The notes beneath the pieces are model-generated. The model was not told the origin of the DNA. It saw only the letters and a program-made list of their open reading frames with translations, and made no database searches. From contig NC_037273.1 of assembly GCF_000002425.4 (NCBI RefSeq), positions 4,834,521 to 4,898,520 on the forward strand: DNA of 64,000 nt, given 5' to 3'. Position numbers and translations under genes: made by a program. Of the stretch, positions 1 through 17,695 are shown one piece after another. This DNA is from Physcomitrium patens (taxonomy: Eukaryota; Streptophyta; Bryopsida; Funariales; Funariaceae). Positions within the stretch are counted from its first letter, which is position 1, and every line of letters begins with the position of its first letter.

Positions 1-3000
1 AGAGCTACGCAGAGTAGAGAATGCCCACCCCACAACCACCACGACAATCGATCGGACAACTGTCAAGGAGAGGGTTGATTCGGTGGGACAAGTGTAAGCT
101 ACAGGATGATGGAGCGAGGGATAGAAGACACAAAAATGGAACTGCCGTAGAAGCGTATTCCTGCTGTTCCAGCAGCGTATTCAGCTTCCAGCTCGTCTGA
201 AGTGGAACATCAGTTGTACCTGCAAGTACGTCATTGCTTCCTCAGAATCCAAACACGATGCCGATCAATTCAGGAGTGGGGATGAAGGCTTGCATTTAGG
301 ATTAGAGGTCGTACAAGAAAGAACCAGACTTAACCGGCTGATTTAGTTGGCACAAAATCCATCGAACTTGACGAAACTGTTGCTAGGATTATGCTAATTC
401 GACAATTCTTCAAGCACTTCATCAATGCAGGACACTAGCTGTAGAGAATCGTGAGATAGGTACCAGTTGCTGGTGTCGGCACTGCAATTAAAACCCCCGG
501 CAGGTGTGATATGCGTTCCATTCAAAAACAACGTTGCCGTTATCCAGTTCATCTGCGCTGTAGGATGGATTCCGTCCCAATTTATATACGATGTAGAGTT
601 CGAACAAGGATAGGACAAATTGACCATGCCACCGTTCATTATCCCCGAGTGTGTACAGAACAAGCTTGCGTTGAAGTTGTATGAGCCACCATAACCGCAG
701 CATGCTGTCAACGTGTCTGACTCGGATATTCCTGAGAAAAAAAACCAGATCACTTAATCTCTATGCCATTATATCATCTACACGTAAAACTGTAGCTCAC
801 ATTAATTCAGATACAAACTGTTTGTGATTATGTATTCATACTAATCCACGTATTGCGCCATAGCTGCAACCTAATTCCTTCTAGGGCATGTGCGGCTGTA
901 ACTGGGCCTCGTTCTGGGTTTGCGCTCTCGAAGTTGGGTTGAATGGTTCGACGATTACATACCGTAGAGTGTAGGGGATTTCAGTACGTCTCTGTACACG
1001 CTGTAATAGTCGGCGTAGTAGAACGTAGCATTTGTGTAATTGTGGCGCAGGTCGGCAACGCGGCTTTCGAGCAGCGTGTTGTGGGAGTTGCTGACCTTGT
1101 TGGGACTATCCAAACACCCATATGTGTCGTATTTCTCAGAATCCTCGTCGGCATAAAGTGTCAGCAGAGCCGGCAAGCACCCCATGGGCGGTAGGTTCAC
1201 AATCATTATGCTCCTCGCACCAAATGCGTAGATTCGCTAGAAGACGCGCATCGCATCCACAGTGAAAATCATGATTCCAGGTGAAAAATCAGTCGCATTC
1301 AAGACAGATACTTGAGCAATTGGAGCAGGGTTGCAAATCTATGTTTAGGGTTATCATTGGCAGGCCAATGAAAGGAAATGTCCAGTATGCCACAATCAGA
1401 GCAACTTGTAGGGAGTCGGAACTGCTTGACTAACTGAAATCACACAGGCGTCTGTATGTACTTTCTCGCACTCATGCTGCTTCTAAACTAATGACATCCA
1501 CTGTAGCACTGACGTAAGCGCCAGACGAGCGAACCACAAGAAGCTGGTCACATACATACAATAGATCAAGAAGCGAAAGCATTGAGTAACCAGAATTTGA
1601 TGTCCGCACGGCCCTGTCCATATCAAGTTCACGAGGATGCTAAGTACCTGTATAGCCGCGACGATGGAGTCCACCACCGCATCCACAATGTCAAGAGCTT
1701 CCGTCGGGGTCATAGTTTGGTAATACATGGGGAAAAAATAATCCTGAAAACCAGCATAGACGAAGTACAACGAAGTGTTGAGGGAGTCCGAGGCTGGCAG
1801 AGACTGATACACGACGCCGCGTGTAGTGCTGTTCAATTCTGTTAACAGTGACATTGAGACTCGCGTGAGAACCTTGAACCAGTGCCCCTACGAGCGTAAG
1901 CCACTTCAGGAAAGAGTTACCAGACGTGGGTTGTTAGCATTCGAAAAGCGTAGGAAACAGTGGCACTCGCTGCGTTCCAGCTCTACATCCTTCCAAGTCT
2001 ATAGATCTAGAATATCCATGCGGTAGAAAAATTGAACGTGCAGAATGTGTTTTGCAGCTCAGAGACATCAAGCCTTGAGAGGGTCGTCTCGAAAGAATAG
2101 TGCAGCAACAATGCACCAGCTTAGCCGGTGCTTATATGAGCGTATTCTGCCCCAGACTTACCAACTTGTGCGTAATAAAACTGCAATCGAACTTTGTAGC
2201 GCTCCAGCCAAGATACCTGGACATTCAAGGAGAACGGACTGCTGAACCCAGTTTCCTGGACCCACTCGGTATTGTTGCGTGCTGTCGCTCCAGCAACGGC
2301 AAAGTTGGCGCCGTATGTGAAGTCCGCAGCGATGCTTCTGAGGATCGCATAATTCGGCTTCCTTCCCATGCCAAACGCTGCTCACGACGACCCATGCAGA
2401 GAGACATCATTATCAGCAGGTCGGTTCGCATGGTGGCAATCCGATACATTCAAGACACACTGGTGTGAGTCCACGGACTTCATACAAACCAATATTCTCC
2501 CATTGATGTGTACAGTAAACTCCGATGCAATCTGAAGCTACCCGAGACATCACTTCTAGCCCCACAGAAGTTCGTATCACAAGACCTTCGGAAAAGACAG
2601 CCGACATGATCAATCTAAGTATACTCCAAGAAGGCTCAGAAGGAAAATGCAGCCAGAGGCAACTTACCAATGTAATCCACCAGAAGCCGACCATCACAGT
2701 ACCGATCAGCAGCATGATGCGGGAAATTAAAGCCATTAGGATTTGTCTCAGAGTCGATGAACTGGTCCGGAAAGGTAGCGATACCATTGCCATTGTCCGT
2801 CAGCGAGTCCCCGAACGAGTACACCGCAGAGCAAGTGCAGTTCTTGAGCTCAGCCTTAGCAGGCTCAAAGAAATTGAATGCGACAGCTAGGGACAGCGTG
2901 AAGGCCTCGACGGCCCGCATTCCACCTCCCCTTCTCCTAGTCATCGCCAGCACCGCGACGAAGCGGAACTCGCAGAACTTACCACGCTGATGACCTCACG

Positions 3001-3157
3001 CACCGGATGGACAATTGAATCTCACAACCTGACACAAAATAACTGAACGAACACAGAGAGAGAGGATATGCAGTTGAAATGATCAAGAAAAAGTCTGAGC
3101 TAATTCCAAATGAATGAGACCAGAATGGTTGCATGTGAAGGTATCACACCCGCCCCC
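1..3157. repeat. Left arm of a large palindrome
   Basis: Every position x in this arm pairs with position 6513-x on the opposite strand. Window base 1 pairs with 6512, so the outer edge of the palindrome lies to the left of the window. I noticed only two mismatches by eye (2671 versus 3842, and 3139 versus 3374). The arm contains a full minus-strand copy of the GDSL esterase gene plus flanking sequence. It ends beside a 100-N scaffold gap, so it may be a true inverted duplication or the same locus assembled twice. Confidence 0.95.
394..2944 (-). CDS. GDSL-type esterase/lipase, left palindrome copy
   Basis: Mirror copy of the gene described at 3569-6119. Exons on the minus strand are 2668-2944, 2162-2377, 1648-1838, 963-1236 and 394-731, each the reflection of an exon in the right arm with the same splice sites. 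The encoded 431-residue secreted GDSL hydrolase is the same except for one visible residue at the end of exon 1, where this copy has Ile and the other has Val. Near identity, including introns, means the duplication is very recent, is kept uniform by gene conversion, or is an assembly artefact. If the palindrome is an artefact there is only one gene. Function and motifs are given under the other copy. Confidence 0.85.
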
Positions 3158-3163
3158 GCCACG

Positions 3164-3255
3164 GCGGACCATGATGGTCCATTTGGTATTAGGTCAGATG
3201 ATGGACCATGATGGTCTGAGCAAATTCCTAATACCAAATGGACCATCATGTCCGC
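3164..3255. repeat. Small hairpin at the edge of the scaffold gap
   Basis: A 30-base arm at 3164-3193 and a 29-base arm at 3227-3255 are reverse complements apart from one missing base. The loop between them contains a second short inverted repeat (TCAGA...TCTGA) around repeated ATGATGG/GACCATGATGG motifs. It directly abuts the N run. It could be a small foldback element or the turn-round point of the larger palindrome. No coding content. Confidence 0.85.
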
Positions 3256-3355
3256 NNNNNNNNNNNNNNNNNNNNNNNNNNNNNNNNNNNNNNNNNNNNN
3301 NNNNNNNNNNNNNNNNNNNNNNNNNNNNNNNNNNNNNNNNNNNNNNNNNNNNNNN
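3256..3355. other. Scaffold gap of exactly 100 N
   Basis: One hundred consecutive N, the conventional size for a gap of unknown length between contigs. Its location at the centre of a near-perfect inverted duplication is why the palindrome needs independent confirmation. Confidence 0.99.
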
Positions 3356-6300
3356 AGGGGCGGGTGTGATACCCTCACATGCAACCATTCTGGTCTCATT
3401 CATTTGGAATTAGCTCAGACTTTTTCTTGATCATTTCAACTGCATATCCTCTCTCTCTGTGTTCGTTCAGTTATTTTGTGTCAGGTTGTGAGATTCAATT
3501 GTCCATCCGGTGCGTGAGGTCATCAGCGTGGTAAGTTCTGCGAGTTCCGCTTCGTCGCGGTGCTGGCGATGACTAGGAGAAGGGGAGGTGGAATGCGGGC
3601 CGTCGAGGCCTTCACGCTGTCCCTAGCTGTCGCATTCAATTTCTTTGAGCCTGCTAAGGCTGAGCTCAAGAACTGCACTTGCTCTGCGGTGTACTCGTTC
3701 GGGGACTCGCTGACGGACAATGGCAATGGTATCGCTACCTTTCCGGACCAGTTCATCGACTCTGAGACAAATCCTAATGGCTTTAATTTCCCGCATCATG
3801 CTGCTGATCGGTACTGTGATGGTCGGCTTCTGGTGGATTACGTTGGTAAGTTGCCTCTGGCTGCATTTTCCTTCTGAGCCTTCTTGGAGTATACTTAGAT
3901 TGATCATGTCGGCTGTCTTTTCCGAAGGTCTTGTGATACGAACTTCTGTGGGGCTAGAAGTGATGTCTCGGGTAGCTTCAGATTGCATCGGAGTTTACTG
4001 TACACATCAATGGGAGAATATTGGTTTGTATGAAGTCCGTGGACTCACACCAGTGTGTCTTGAATGTATCGGATTGCCACCATGCGAACCGACCTGCTGA
4101 TAATGATGTCTCTCTGCATGGGTCGTCGTGAGCAGCGTTTGGCATGGGAAGGAAGCCGAATTATGCGATCCTCAGAAGCATCGCTGCGGACTTCACATAC
4201 GGCGCCAACTTTGCCGTTGCTGGAGCGACAGCACGCAACAATACCGAGTGGGTCCAGGAAACTGGGTTCAGCAGTCCGTTCTCCTTGAATGTCCAGGTAT
4301 CTTGGCTGGAGCGCTACAAAGTTCGATTGCAGTTTTATTACGCACAAGTTGGTAAGTCTGGGGCAGAATACGCTCATATAAGCACCGGCTAAGCTGGTGC
4401 ATTGTTGCTGCACTATTCTTTCGAGACGACCCTCTCAAGGCTTGATGTCTCTGAGCTGCAAAACACATTCTGCACGTTCAATTTTTCTACCGCATGGATA
4501 TTCTAGATCTATAGACTTGGAAGGATGTAGAGCTGGAACGCAGCGAGTGCCACTGTTTCCTACGCTTTTCGAATGCTAACAACCCACGTCTGGTAACTCT
4601 TTCCTGAAGTGGCTTACGCTCGTAGGGGCACTGGTTCAAGGTTCTCACGCGAGTCTCAATGTCACTGTTAACAGAATTGAACAGCACTACACGCGGCGTC
4701 GTGTATCAGTCTCTGCCAGCCTCGGACTCCCTCAACACTTCGTTGTACTTCGTCTATGCTGGTTTTCAGGATTATTTTTTCCCCATGTATTACCAAACTA
4801 TGACCCCGACGGAAGCTCTTGACATTGTGGATGCGGTGGTGGACTCCATCGTCGCGGCTATACAGGTACTTAGCATCCTCGTGAACTTGATATGGACAGG
4901 GCCGTGCGGACATCAAATTCTGGTTACTCAATGCTTTCGCTTCTTGATCTATTGTATGTATGTGACCAGCTTCTTGTGGTTCGCTCGTCTGGCGCTTACG
5001 TCAGTGCTACAGTGGATGTCATTAGTTTAGAAGCAGCATGAGTGCGAGAAAGTACATACAGACGCCTGTGTGATTTCAGTTAGTCAAGCAGTTCCGACTC
5101 CCTACAAGTTGCTCTGATTGTGGCATACTGGACATTTCCTTTCATTGGCCTGCCAATGATAACCCTAAACATAGATTTGCAACCCTGCTCCAATTGCTCA
5201 AGTATCTGTCTTGAATGCGACTGATTTTTCACCTGGAATCATGATTTTCACTGTGGATGCGATGCGCGTCTTCTAGCGAATCTACGCATTTGGTGCGAGG
5301 AGCATAATGATTGTGAACCTACCGCCCATGGGGTGCTTGCCGGCTCTGCTGACACTTTATGCCGACGAGGATTCTGAGAAATACGACACATATGGGTGTT
5401 TGGATAGTCCCAACAAGGTCAGCAACTCCCACAACACGCTGCTCGAAAGCCGCGTTGCCGACCTGCGCCACAATTACACAAATGCTACGTTCTACTACGC
5501 CGACTATTACAGCGTGTACAGAGACGTACTGAAATCCCCTACACTCTACGGTATGTAATCGTCGAACCATTCAACCCAACTTCGAGAGCGCAAACCCAGA
5601 ACGAGGCCCAGTTACAGCCGCACATGCCCTAGAAGGAATTAGGTTGCAGCTATGGCGCAATACGTGGATTAGTATGAATACATAATCACAAACAGTTTGT
5701 ATCTGAATTAATGTGAGCTACAGTTTTACGTGTAGATGATATAATGGCATAGAGATTAAGTGATCTGGTTTTTTTTCTCAGGAATATCCGAGTCAGACAC
5801 GTTGACAGCATGCTGCGGTTATGGTGGCTCATACAACTTCAACGCAAGCTTGTTCTGTACACACTCGGGGATAATGAACGGTGGCATGGTCAATTTGTCC
5901 TATCCTTGTTCGAACTCTACATCGTATATAAATTGGGACGGAATCCATCCTACAGCGCAGATGAACTGGATAACGGCAACGTTGTTTTTGAATGGAACGC
6001 ATATCACACCTGCCGGGGGTTTTAATTGCAGTGCCGACACCAGCAACTGGTACCTATCTCACGATTCTCTACAGCTAGTGTCCTGCATTGATGAAGTGCT
6101 TGAAGAATTGTCGAATTAGCATAATCCTAGCAACAGTTTCGTCAAGTTCGATGGATTTTGTGCCAACTAAATCAGCCGGTTAAGTCTGGTTCTTTCTTGT
6201 ACGACCTCTAATCCTAAATGCAAGCCTTCATCCCCACTCCTGAATTGATCGGCATCGTGTTTGGATTCTGAGGAAGCAATGACGTACTTGCAGGTACAAC

Positions 6301-6512
6301 TGATGTTCCACTTCAGACGAGCTGGAAGCTGAATACGCTGCTGGAACAGCAGGAATACGCTTCTACGGCAGTTCCATTTTTGTGTCTTCTATCCCTCGCT
6401 CCATCATCCTGTAGCTTACACTTGTCCCACCGAATCAACCCTCTCCTTGACAGTTGTCCGATCGATTGTCGTGGTGGTTGTGGGGTGGGCATTCTCTACT
6501 CTGCGTAGCTCT
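3356..6512. repeat. Right arm of the large palindrome
   Basis: Reverse complement of 1-3157. It starts directly after the N gap and, as far as this window can show, ends at 6512, the mirror of base 1. Sequence after 6512 has no mirror inside the window. The arm carries the plus-strand GDSL gene and about 390 bases of its downstream flank. Confidence 0.95.
3569..6119 (+). CDS. GDSL-type esterase/lipase, right palindrome copy
   Basis: Five exons (3569-3845, 4136-4351, 4675-4865, 5277-5550, 5782-6119) join in frame with GT-AG introns to give 431 residues. The start is the first ATG of exon 1. The N-terminus is basic then hydrophobic and ends in PAKAELKNC, a plausible secretion signal, so the product probably acts in the cell wall or endomembranes. 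Family landmarks: block I FGDSLTDNGN with the nucleophile Ser, block II ANFAVAGATA, block IV-type IMIVNLPPMGC, and block V WDGIHPT with the catalytic Asp and His. Block III is normally GxND, but here it reads AGFQDY, replacing the oxyanion-hole Asn with Gln. Plant GDSL proteins usually have 350-400 residues, so this one is slightly long. The hydrolase class is clear; the substrate (acyl ester, cutin, xylan acetate or other) cannot be told. Confidence 0.92.
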
Positions 6513-7755
6513 CGGCTTCATGATGTAGGTTAGACCGATAGATTTGATAAAGGGCATTGAAAAGATTAACTTCTTGTTTATCGGTAGTCTCGCCACCTCA
6601 TTCTGGACTCCGAAATCTAGCACATGTGTTCTGGTAGGGACAAGGTTTCACCAATTGGTATTTGTACTTTTTAACAGCACCAGTACAAGCTGCCATAATA
6701 CTGACTTGTACAAGGGGGATAACACTGCCTGCTGATCCCGATTGACGTGGCTAGCACGCTCTGTGTACCACTTCATTCACCCTTTAACTACAACAGCTGA
6801 TCCATTTAAAATTTGCTGATGCACGTCGGCATGAATGCGCATTCTAAACCACTGTCTGAATTACATCGATTGTCGGAACTAACTTCTTGAAATGCAAGAG
6901 CATCCAATTGGTACAAGCGGATCGCTTGTAAACTTTAGGCCCTGCAATGAGTTCGACTGCACTCGGATTACTTGGAGACAACCAGCTTTCGGATCTTCTA
7001 TGCAGACTGTGGTGGCCAAAATGAAAGCGGAGCTGAAGAGGTGCAGAACCATGCAGTCCTCCAAACTGGCTATCTCTGTAACAGAGTTACAAGCTTTTCT
7101 CTGGTTCAGCACCTAATCCTTTTAATCAGCTAGTAGATGGAAAAGAACATTGGAATCATCTTATCACAACTCTTATTATTTGAGATGGCGGTACCAGCAC
7201 CATCCTGTGTTATCCTGCCACATAGTGCTGCTTGTGCTCTGCTGCGGAAGAAGTTTCCAACCGGGCGTTTCTTGCGGAATTCACCGCATTTGGATTAGGT
7301 TACATACTTTTACACGGACTTTGGGCACAGTTGGTTCCATGTTGGGCATAAGCTTAACTGATGAGAAAAACCATGCTTAGAGTAATTCTGTTCAAAACCC
7401 TGCTTTTTGACTCGTTGAATCTAATATCATTACAACCTGCAAGTAGCCAACCACTGACCTTTGTGAGGACATAACTGCACCTTCTTGACATCAACCAGAT
7501 CATGGCACTTTCCACCATAGGTTATCTTCTACCGAACCATGACCCTACTATCCACTGAGAAGGGGAAAGAGCTTCTTACTTTGATCGAATGTGCATTCTG
7601 TTGCATACCAGATACTGAACTTGCAGGGGTAACTGAAGCACAGTCTTGTGAGGTTCAAGGGGGATAGGAAGGGGGGAGATTTCAGATGAATGCTTGCCTA
7701 ATAGAATTCTGAGGGGCGACTTAATTTTCTCCAGCGATTGGTTTCTATCCAAGCA
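6513..7755. other. Intergenic region between the GDSL and ABC transporter genes
   Basis: No convincing gene on either strand; open frames are short and resemble no family I know. It should hold the 3' untranslated region of the minus-strand ABC transporter, which stops at 7756, and downstream flank of the GDSL gene. Confidence 0.6.
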
Positions 7756-14029
<6,274 letters not shown>

Positions 14030-16960
14030 TCCTGGGGTGATTCCATTCTTGCAACATAGTTCTCAACTGACCGCCATAAAACATCTCCAATTTATGCTCT
14101 AGGGTATCATGGGTGATGGTAGTGTCCCAGGCAAGAAGAGAGCCCGAACGAGTGCGACAGACTGGAGGTGAACAGGCACTTTGAGCCACCACATCAAGCT
14201 GCCGATTAGGATATCCCATAACTCACTGCCACCCTGACTGCGGTTTCAATGGGCTGTTTCCTCTCACAAGCTGTCGTTTCTTGACGTTGCCATGTCCAAA
14301 AACTGCCCCCAACACGATTGCCAAGTAACGCTTCTTCTGCTACGATGGTGACGCCCAACGTATAAAGACGACCATGCTAACTGTTGAAGTCCACAAAGAA
14401 ATGGCAAGCGAGTTATCGTACCAAGGGGCTTGGATAACAAAACCATCAAGAAATAGACAAGGTATTCTTCATAATCTCTCTGTGCTCACTGCTAACGCGC
14501 CGCTACGTGCAATAGCACAAATCCTTCGATCATGCTGCAGCGCATATTTTCGAAGTTTAAAGACTGCCAACTCTCATCGCAACCATCTTCGTGAAAATTT
14601 TGTTGACGCACGTGGGTTTTGGATCGAGCAAGAAGAGGAGGACGAAGTTTCAATACCGATAATAACCCTGCGGTTCTTGATTTGTTTGAAGAAATCAAAG
14701 GCCATGCACCAGGTGTTCTCGATGATAAGTCCATATAACAGAAATTAAACAGTCTATTGGACAAAGATTTAGCGTTCAAGTTTGAGATCTTTACAGTGGC
14801 AAGGGGTTTCAACTCTACTCCGGGTATTCCCTCACGACTCTACCTTCAGTTACTGTTAGAAAATGACAACTGCGAGAAAATAGCTCCATCTTTGCTTGTT
14901 CCATTTTCATTCCATTACTCGCTCGTTCCATTACTAATCCCAAACTCGTCAACAAGCAAAGGGCGAAGACATAACAACAGAGCAGATGGAAACACATGAG
15001 GAGATCCGTTTGCACCGTGCCAGAAGGATGTAAGGTGTGACGGAAAGATCATGTGGAGAGTGGCAATAGCATCAGTTATCAACCAGCATCGTGGATCCAT
15101 TCTTGTTGCACCACATGTTACCCAAGGAGCTCACATGTGAACACTTCAACTTTCACAGGAAACCCTAAATGCGGCCCTTGTATAGTGTGACCCCGAGACT
15201 TGAAGCACATACTTTCCACGAATTTGTATGAAACTGGGCATGTTTTTGACCTATCTTGAAGAGAATTCCTAGACCTTTTCAATGACAAATGATTTGCCAC
15301 CGGGTTTGTTAGCAGTAAAATCTGAGGTTTATCTTCTCTATCATATTACGAATTTTTTGGTGTAATTTTCAATTTAACATTAGGCTTCATATTTGAAACT
15401 GCATCCAATAACCGAAATACGTAAGAGCGGTTTAATTCTTTGTTTGCAACGAAGTACAAATTGTGGTTGGTTAAATTGGTAAAGCATGATAATATGAGCT
15501 TTTCACCAGAATTCGGAGGTTTAATCTACAACACGCAACTGCAATGAAAATAATCAAGGAGAAACGTCAAGTAATAGACTGGAGATAGCCAAGGATATAG
15601 AACGGATGTTGAAGCCATGTCGACAACGGAATCGATACTTACCACTGAGGTTGAATTTCAAGTGAGGGAGACACTCATGCTTCTTTGAGGCAAGATCCTC
15701 TAATTTTGTAACAGAAACTGCCTTGCGTGTAGAAATGAGCACGTAGCACAAAACAAACCTTGGGACTCTTTCCCGTCAACACCACACAAAAAATTCGTTT
15801 ACAACTATCCACACCAAATCTACGCAGTGTAGACCACCAGAAAGCACCTTTCAAATTTTGCCCCTGACAATCCTCATGTTATTATATCATTTCCCGCGGC
15901 ATAACATGACGATCTTCCTATTTACTTGATTGAACTCGAAGGTTGATCAACGGACTCACAACTATGTTCTGGAGTTACACCGTAGTTAGACGAACACGTT
16001 GTGCAATTTTGCAACTCTAAAATATGTTAATAATCAGATGACACCTCCTGCTAAAAGTATCCTTTAAGTGCAAATTTATTCCTCATACTTGTTGACCAGG
16101 TTGGATGTATACATGAAAGGAAACTGAAACAAAAAATAAGTAAAATAAATAAATAAATAAATAAATCTCAACTGGTTCTTCCTTGGTACGTTGACACATG
16201 AAACAATGCTTTAACCTCCACATTGGTTGAAATCTCAACACTATAAACCATGGCATCATCTTTTCAAAATCCTCACAGGAAAGCATTTCAAAATCCTCAC
16301 AAGAAATCATTTCAAAATTTCCTTCAACTCGTATGAATAACACTGGATAAAAATTAGTTTTTATGTGCTCCTTGTAGTAATCTGAGCTGTGCAGAAGAGA
16401 ATTTATACTTGAAAAAAGTGGTTTGCAGTCCATCATTGTCTGTCTAATTAGAAACGCCTGCCTAATGACCGAATTCTTGCAATCCTCTTGAGAGAATCGC
16501 CATTCTTGACCTTATAACTAATTACAATTATGCAGACAGCATTTTGACTCAGAGCGTCATGAAACAATTTAAGATTTATCATTGCTTGTGAAGCAATAGG
16601 CGAAAACTTTTGAAATTCGCCATCTGCAGGACAATTTCAAAGCACAGCATCAGCCTTAACACAAGATTCCCAAACAAGCTCAGTTCACATCAGTGCGCAT
16701 TTCCATTAAACCGAAACTACCAGGCACCATAAAATACTTCTGAACTACATTTAAATCCCAACAACGCACACGCAATCAATGCCACATAATACTCCACAAA
16801 CAACGAGTTCACACAACCTGCTCACTTGCATTCGGTCACTTTCTCTACACCATGAAATTATCCATTGATCTAACAAGCCGGTGTTTCTAAATATTAGATT
16901 GGCTGTCGTCCAAGAAACAAATCCAATGAGGCCAAAAGGTGACGGCAAGAACTCACCATA
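14030..16960. other. Upstream region of the ABC transporter, no gene recognised
   Basis: Should contain the transporter's promoter, its 5' untranslated region and any missing first exon. A minus-strand stretch near 14,370-14,460 is moderately hydrophobic and might belong to a lost or divergent TMD0, but I found no splice path joining it to the resolved exons. From about 15.1 kb the sequence is ordinary AT-biased intergenic DNA. A three-copy, roughly 24-base direct repeat occurs near 16,258-16,320. Confidence 0.5.
16144..16167. repeat. AAAT microsatellite
   Basis: About six tandem copies of AAAT. Simple repeat in intergenic DNA. Similar short AAAT/TTTA runs occur near 19,670-19,690 and 35,045-35,065. 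Confidence 0.9.
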
Positions 16961-17482
16961 TCACCGAGGTCTCTGCACTTCAGTCTTCCTTCCGAACACC
17001 TGAACTCGCTCGGATATCCTTCCCCTAAAAGGCTGCGTCAAATTCCGTTGGACCTTTTCATCTCTTTCTGTGTCCTCGTCACCTTCGTCCTCGTTACCCT
17101 CTCGATCCTCCTCATCCCCATCGTCCTCGCTATCTTCTTCATCATCGTCCTCGTTACTTTCTTGATCCTCCTCATCCTCATCGTCCTCGTCACACACTTC
17201 CTTACCGCAATCTTCACCAATACCATTTGCTTCGGATTCGTCGTCAGCATCTAGTTGGACGCTGTAACCATTCCCCTCGGCGCCACCTCCATCTTAATTT
17301 TCTTCATCTTCTGCGTCATCGTCATTTCTTCCGGCATCGTCATCTTCGTCGAATACCACTGGAGCTGCTTTCTTCGAAGCTGCTCTTATGTTCTTTGCAG
17401 CCGTGGATCCTTTCGACTCGCCCCGTTTCGATGCGTCAGAACCAACAAAAAAGTGGCGAAAACATTGATTATTGCTCCTCAA
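16961..17482 (-). pseudogene. Acidic low-complexity coding remnant
   Basis: One minus-strand frame encodes a Lys/Ala-rich segment (KNIRAASKKAAPVVF), then an acidic run, a TAA stop, and in the same frame about 100 further residues with a long Asp/Glu tract (DEDDEDEEDQESNEDDDEED and onward) ending in a basic stretch. A basic-to-acidic layout is typical of nucleolar and chromatin proteins and of HMG-box tails, but no domain can be named. It lies directly downstream of the histone H1 gene on the same strand. It may be exons of a separate gene, a decayed tail of that locus, or chance open frame in a GA-rich tract. The in-frame stop is why I list it as a remnant. Low certainty. Confidence 0.35.
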
Positions 17483-17695
17483 TGGTCATAGCCATCTACC
17501 ACATTTGACAATCGTTGGCAAGAGAATGTGAGATCTAATTCCGCTTCCACCACACTGTAAACATACGATCGCCGGCACATTCACAAGCCTACAGTGCACT
17601 TAATAAACGACCAAAAATCTAGACATCCACCTTTCCTACTGCAACGGATTGAGAATTGTTTCCACGATGAACACCAGTTAGATTGCCGACAAAAG

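Noticed and set aside
3100-3430. Open frames running through the N gap
   Set aside because: They exist only because N codons were read as open.
14374-14748. Plus-strand 124-codon frame upstream of the ABC transporter
   Set aside because: No family resemblance, no supporting splice structure, and it lies opposite the likely 5' region of the transporter.
16083-16436. Minus-strand 117-codon frame with a repeated CEDFE motif
   Set aside because: The motif comes from a short direct repeat and the C-terminus from the AAAT microsatellite; no conserved domain.
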